A DNA stretch of 9,449 nt from Pseudomonadota bacterium. Its GTDB lineage: Bacteria > Pseudomonadota > Gammaproteobacteria > SZUA-229. Of the stretch, positions 7,331 through 9,449 are shown piece by piece (positions within the stretch are counted from its first letter, which is position 1; every line of letters begins with the position of its first letter). Below the pieces are notes generated by a model that made no database searches, was not told the DNA's origin, and was given only the letters and a program-made list of their open reading frames with translations. The translations under genes and the position numbers were made by a program. The stretch is from positions 1 through 9,449 of the forward strand of contig JADFWE010000171.1 of assembly GCA_015222915.1 (NCBI GenBank). The letters are read 5' to 3'.

Positions 7331-8405
7331 TAAAACCATGGATCAGACAACGACGCGTACAGCTGGATTCGGTCCCGTCTCGATATCCCGCTCGAAAGCT
7401 CAGGCCGGCCTGTCGATCATATCTTTTGCCATTGCTCTGACCCTGCTGGCCTCGATCTATCTTGCTCTGAAACTCGTCCTGGACATGCACCGGGAGCTCA
7501 GGCTGAATGAGCCGGAGACCATCGTGTTCACCCGTGGCAGCAACATCCGTACACTCTCGGCTCAGTTGATAGATCGTGGCCTGTTGCAGAATGAGATCCA
7601 TGTTCTGATATGGGGAAAAGTACACGGTCAGACCACACAGCTGCAGGCCGGTGAATATCAGATTAATCCGGGCAGCACATTAGCTGAACTGCTCGATGAC
7701 ATGGTGGCGGGCAAGGTCATCCAGCACAATATCACCCTGATCGAAGGCCATACCTTCCGCCAGGTGTTCAAAAACATGACCGAGAATCCTCTGATCACCT
7801 CTGAATTAAAAGATCTTTCAGATGAAGCCATAATGAAAAAGATCGGTCACGAAGGCGAGCATCCCGAAGGCCGCTTCTATCCCGATACCTATGCCATCTC
7901 CCGCGGCGTTACCGACACCGAGCTGCTGCAGCGAGCCTACCAGGCCATGCAGAAAATCCTGCAGCAGGAATGGCAGGATAGGGAAGAAGGTCTGCCGTTT
8001 AAAACGCCCTATGAAGCACTTATCATGGCTTCCATCGTCGAAAAAGAGAGCGCCGTGGCCGAAGAGCGACCGCTGATCGCCGGCCTGTTCGTCAACCGCC
8101 TGCGCAAAAGGATGCGACTGCAGACCGATCCCACGGTGATCTATGGCATCGAGAACTACGATGGCAATATCCGTTTCCGGGACCTGCGAAAAGACACGCC
8201 GTATAACACCTATACCCGTTACGGCCTGCCGCCGACACCGATCGCCTTGTCTGGCAGAGAAGCGATACACGCGACCCTGCATCCCGATAAGACCAAATAC
8301 CTGTACTTTGTCGCCTACGGAGACGGCAGCGGACGGCACGTATTTTCGACCAATCTGAAAGATCACGAAAAGGCGGTAGACAAGTATCAGCGTAAAAAAC
8401 GCTGA
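7314..8405 (+). CDS. mltG: endolytic murein transglycosylase (YceG-like)
   Basis: MltG is an inner-membrane lytic transglycosylase that cuts nascent glycan strands, and in E. coli it is thought to set glycan chain ends. The 363-aa protein has a short cytoplasmic N-terminus, one membrane helix (about residues 31-56), a LysM-like stretch (about 67-135) and the YceG catalytic domain. The signature MASIVEKESAVAEER (238-252) holds Glu243 and Glu245, one of which matches the catalytic Glu218 of E. coli, followed by MRLQTDPTVIYGI (267-279) and YNTYTRYGLPPTPI (297-310). The start at 7314 overlaps the pabC end by 17 bases; no strong ribosome binding site is seen, so coupling to pabC is likely. ATG 7338 (Met9) is an alternative start. 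Confidence 0.95.
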   Translation: MPSISSKTMDQTTTRTAGFGPVSISRSKAQAGLSIISFAIALTLLASIYLALKLVLDMHRELRLNEPETIVFTRGSNIRTLSAQLIDRGLLQNEIHVLIWGKVHGQTTQLQAGEYQINPGSTLAELLDDMVAGKVIQHNITLIEGHTFRQVFKNMTENPLITSELKDLSDEAIMKKIGHEGEHPEGRFYPDTYAISRGVTDTELLQRAYQAMQKILQQEWQDREEGLPFKTPYEALIMASIVEKESAVAEERPLIAGLFVNRLRKRMRLQTDPTVIYGIENYDGNIRFRDLRKDTPYNTYTRYGLPPTPIALSGREAIHATLHPDKTKYLYFVAYGDGSGRHVFSTNLKDHEKAVDKYQRKKR

Positions 8406-8410
8406 TAAAT

Positions 8411-8439
8411 GAAAAACGAAAAGTGAAAAATGAAAAATG
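8411..8439 (+). repeat. heptanucleotide repeat array A
   Basis: Four 7-base units, GAAAAAC, GAAAAGT, GAAAAAT, GAAAAAT, plus a final G, starting 5 bases after the mltG stop. It matches array B (8540-8568) at 24 of 29 positions in the same orientation. The two arrays bracket about 100 bases of other repeat sequence. Confidence 0.85.
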
Positions 8440-8445
8440 TACAAC

Positions 8446-8462
8446 AATCGTTCCAGACGATT
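8446..8462 (+). repeat. short hairpin between mltG and tmk
   Basis: AATCGT (8446-8451) and ACGATT (8457-8462) form a 6-bp stem with a 5-base loop. There is only a short TT after it, so a terminator is doubtful. It probably belongs to the repeat cluster filling this gap. Confidence 0.4.
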
Positions 8463-8474
8463 TATGGTATACGA

Positions 8475-8511
8475 CCTACATGGATGTAGGAAGTGCAGAA
8501 AATGCAGGAGC
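8475..8511 (+). repeat. CTACATGGATGTAG dispersed element, copy 1
   Basis: CCTACATGGATGTAGG (8475-8490) is a near-perfect palindrome (7-bp arms, GG centre). Eleven bases after its core comes AATGCAGGAGC (8501-8511). Both motifs recur with identical 11-base spacing on the opposite strand at 9381-9416. That makes it a two-part dispersed repeat rather than a chance palindrome. Confidence 0.75.
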
Positions 8512-8539
8512 GATTTTAAGTCACTCCATCCCTGGAGAT

Positions 8540-8568
8540 AAAAAGTGAAAAACGAAAAATGAAAAATG
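8540..8568 (+). repeat. heptanucleotide repeat array B, running into tmk
   Basis: Units AAAAAGT, GAAAAAC, GAAAAAT, GAAAAAT and a final G. The last two units contain the ATG of tmk (8559-8561) and its first codons, so the 5' end of the gene is repeat sequence. A CTCCA/TGGAG mini-hairpin (8523-8536) precedes it. Confidence 0.85.
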
Positions 8569-9188
8569 ATGGTAAATTTATTACATTAGAAGGCATCGAA
8601 GGGGTCGGTAAGACTAGTAACCTGTTATATCTCCAGGAGCTGCTTACAAAATCAGGACAGAACTGTGTGCTCACCAGGGAGCCTGGTGGTACCAATCTGG
8701 GGGAAGCCCTGCGTGGCCTGTTATTGAGCCATTCCGACGAAAATATGAGCCCTGATGCCGAGTTATTGATGATGTTTGCCGCCAGGGCAGAGCATCTGTC
8801 AAAAGTCATCAGACCGGCGCTGGAAAATGGCCAGACCGTATTGTGTGACCGTTTTACCGAGGCGACCTACGCCTACCAGGGCGGTGGTCGACAGCTCGAT
8901 GTCAGCAAGATCCGTGACCTGGAACAATGGGTGCAGGGCGAGCTTCGGCCCGACCTGACCATCATCCTCGATGCCCCGGTCGACATCGGCCGTGCCCGCG
9001 CCAGTAACCGCAGCACCCCGGATCGCATAGAACAGGAAAAAAATGATTTCTTCGAGCGTGTCCGCCAGGCTTATATCGACCTGTCAAAGCAGCATCCAGA
9101 ACGTATCTGCCTGATCGATGCCTCGGTAAAATTATCAGCCGTGCAGAAACAGATCCACGAAAAACTCGTCGAATACGAAATTTTATAA
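8559..9188 (+). CDS. tmk: thymidylate kinase
   Basis: Tmk phosphorylates dTMP to dTDP with ATP in the cytosol, an essential step toward dTTP. The 209-aa protein is the normal bacterial length. It shows the P-loop EGIEGVGKT (11-19), EPGG (41-44), RAEHL (76-80), the DRF motif (97-99, DRFTEATYAYQGGGR) that binds the nucleotide, and an Arg-containing lid (about 145-160, RASNRSTPDR). The start is ATG 8559, as no other in-frame start gives the usual short N-terminus. There is no good ribosome binding site at normal distance: GGAG at 8533-8536 is about 22 bases away and the bases between are repeat array B. In E. coli tmk is followed by holB; no gene begins in the 261 bases seen here. Confidence 0.97.
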   Translation: MKNDGKFITLEGIEGVGKTSNLLYLQELLTKSGQNCVLTREPGGTNLGEALRGLLLSHSDENMSPDAELLMMFAARAEHLSKVIRPALENGQTVLCDRFTEATYAYQGGGRQLDVSKIRDLEQWVQGELRPDLTIILDAPVDIGRARASNRSTPDRIEQEKNDFFERVRQAYIDLSKQHPERICLIDASVKLSAVQKQIHEKLVEYEIL

Positions 9189-9203
9189 GCCAACGCTAGG
9201 TAA

Positions 9204-9237
9204 TTGATGTCTGTTTATGGCCGGGAGGGGACATCAA
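9204..9237. repeat. 8-bp inverted repeat after tmk
   Basis: TTGATGTC (9204-9211) and GACATCAA (9230-9237) are perfect inverted arms around an 18-base loop, 15 bases after the tmk stop. Neither strand has a T-run after the stem, so it is not a classical intrinsic terminator, though it could still mark the transcript end or be part of the repeat cluster. Confidence 0.5.
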
Positions 9238-9247
9238 GAAAAAACAA

Positions 9248-9285
9248 TATTTCTCGCGCAAAGCCGCAGAGACGCAAAGGAAAAA
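9248..9285. repeat. CGCAGAG-type dispersed repeat, second copy
   Basis: ATATTTCTCGCGCAAAGC followed by CGCAGAGACGCAAAGG closely matches the reverse complement of 848-884. Unlike the first copy, it has no matching inverted arm next to it, so it looks like a half element. Confidence 0.75.
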
Positions 9286-9300
9286 CCTACAGTCTTTAAT

Positions 9301-9449
9301 GTCATCCTGAGCGCAACGCAGTGGAGTCGAAGGATCTTGCTGTGAGGGGCAACCAAGGAGTTAAAGATCCTTCGGCAATTGCTCCTGCATTGCTCTACTA
9401 AGCTACATCCATGTAGCGATCCACTACGCTCCGCTTCGGTCAGGATGAC
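9301..9449. repeat. GTCATCCTGA-ended inverted-repeat element
   Basis: The stretch begins GTCATCCTGA (9301-9310) and the window ends with its inverse TCAGGATGAC (9440-9449). An inner pair, CGAAGGATCTT (9328-9338) and AAGATCCTTCG (9364-9374), is a perfect 11-bp inverted repeat. The right half also contains GCTCCTGCATT (9381-9391) and the palindrome GCTACATCCATGTAGC (9402-9417), the reverse of the element at 8475-8511. There is no coding sequence inside. It resembles a small non-autonomous palindromic element; I recall GTCATCCTGAGCG-type repeats from many genomes. Its end could lie beyond the window. Confidence 0.7.

Noticed and set aside
7818..8447. Long antisense open frame (209 codons) opposite mltG
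   Set aside because: It lies opposite a well-supported gene with conserved catalytic motifs, its protein shows no recognisable domain, and its first part falls in the heptanucleotide repeat.
8411..8568. Repeat arrays between mltG and tmk as a CRISPR array
   Set aside because: The units are 7 bases, contiguous and without regular unique spacers; only two arrays exist.

Overview
The window is a contiguous block of core gammaproteobacterial housekeeping genes, all on the + strand: 3' part of dapB, then fabD, fabG, acpP, fabF, pabB, pabC, mltG and tmk. The order fabD-fabG-acpP-fabF-(pabB)-pabC-mltG-tmk and the protein motifs suggest a gammaproteobacterium of moderate GC content. I cannot place it more precisely from sequence alone.

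Region by region: 1-741 is dapB (lysine and meso-diaminopimelate synthesis), cut by the left edge. 742-972 is non-coding and carries a hairpin-forming CGCAGAG-type dispersed repeat and an AT-rich fabD leader. 973-2736 holds fabD and fabG. 2737-2986 is a 250-base upstream region of acpP with promoter-like elements and short repeats. acpP (2987-3223) is followed by a strong 15-bp-stem hairpin, a likely terminator or attenuator. fabF (3505-4749) has its own good ribosome binding site. pabB, pabC and mltG (4831-8405) are packed end to end or overlapping, as in an operon. The 153-base gap between mltG and tmk is almost entirely repeats, and one repeat array runs into the tmk start codon. After tmk (ends 9188) the last 261 bases have no gene and contain three more repeat or hairpin elements.

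Functionally, FabD loads malonate onto the acyl carrier protein AcpP, FabF condenses it and FabG reduces the product, so the first operon section is the type II fatty acid elongation core. PabB and PabC make 4-aminobenzoate for folate. MltG cuts nascent peptidoglycan and DapB supplies its diaminopimelate. Tmk makes dTDP for DNA synthesis.

I found no novel enzyme system, CRISPR array, transposase gene, tRNA or rRNA. What merits a second look is the non-coding layer: repeats of one family at both ends of the fab-to-tmk block where the gene order departs from the E. coli arrangement, repeats that rebuilt the tmk start region, small in-frame tandem repeats in pabB and pabC, and a PabB active-site motif that reads like anthranilate synthase.
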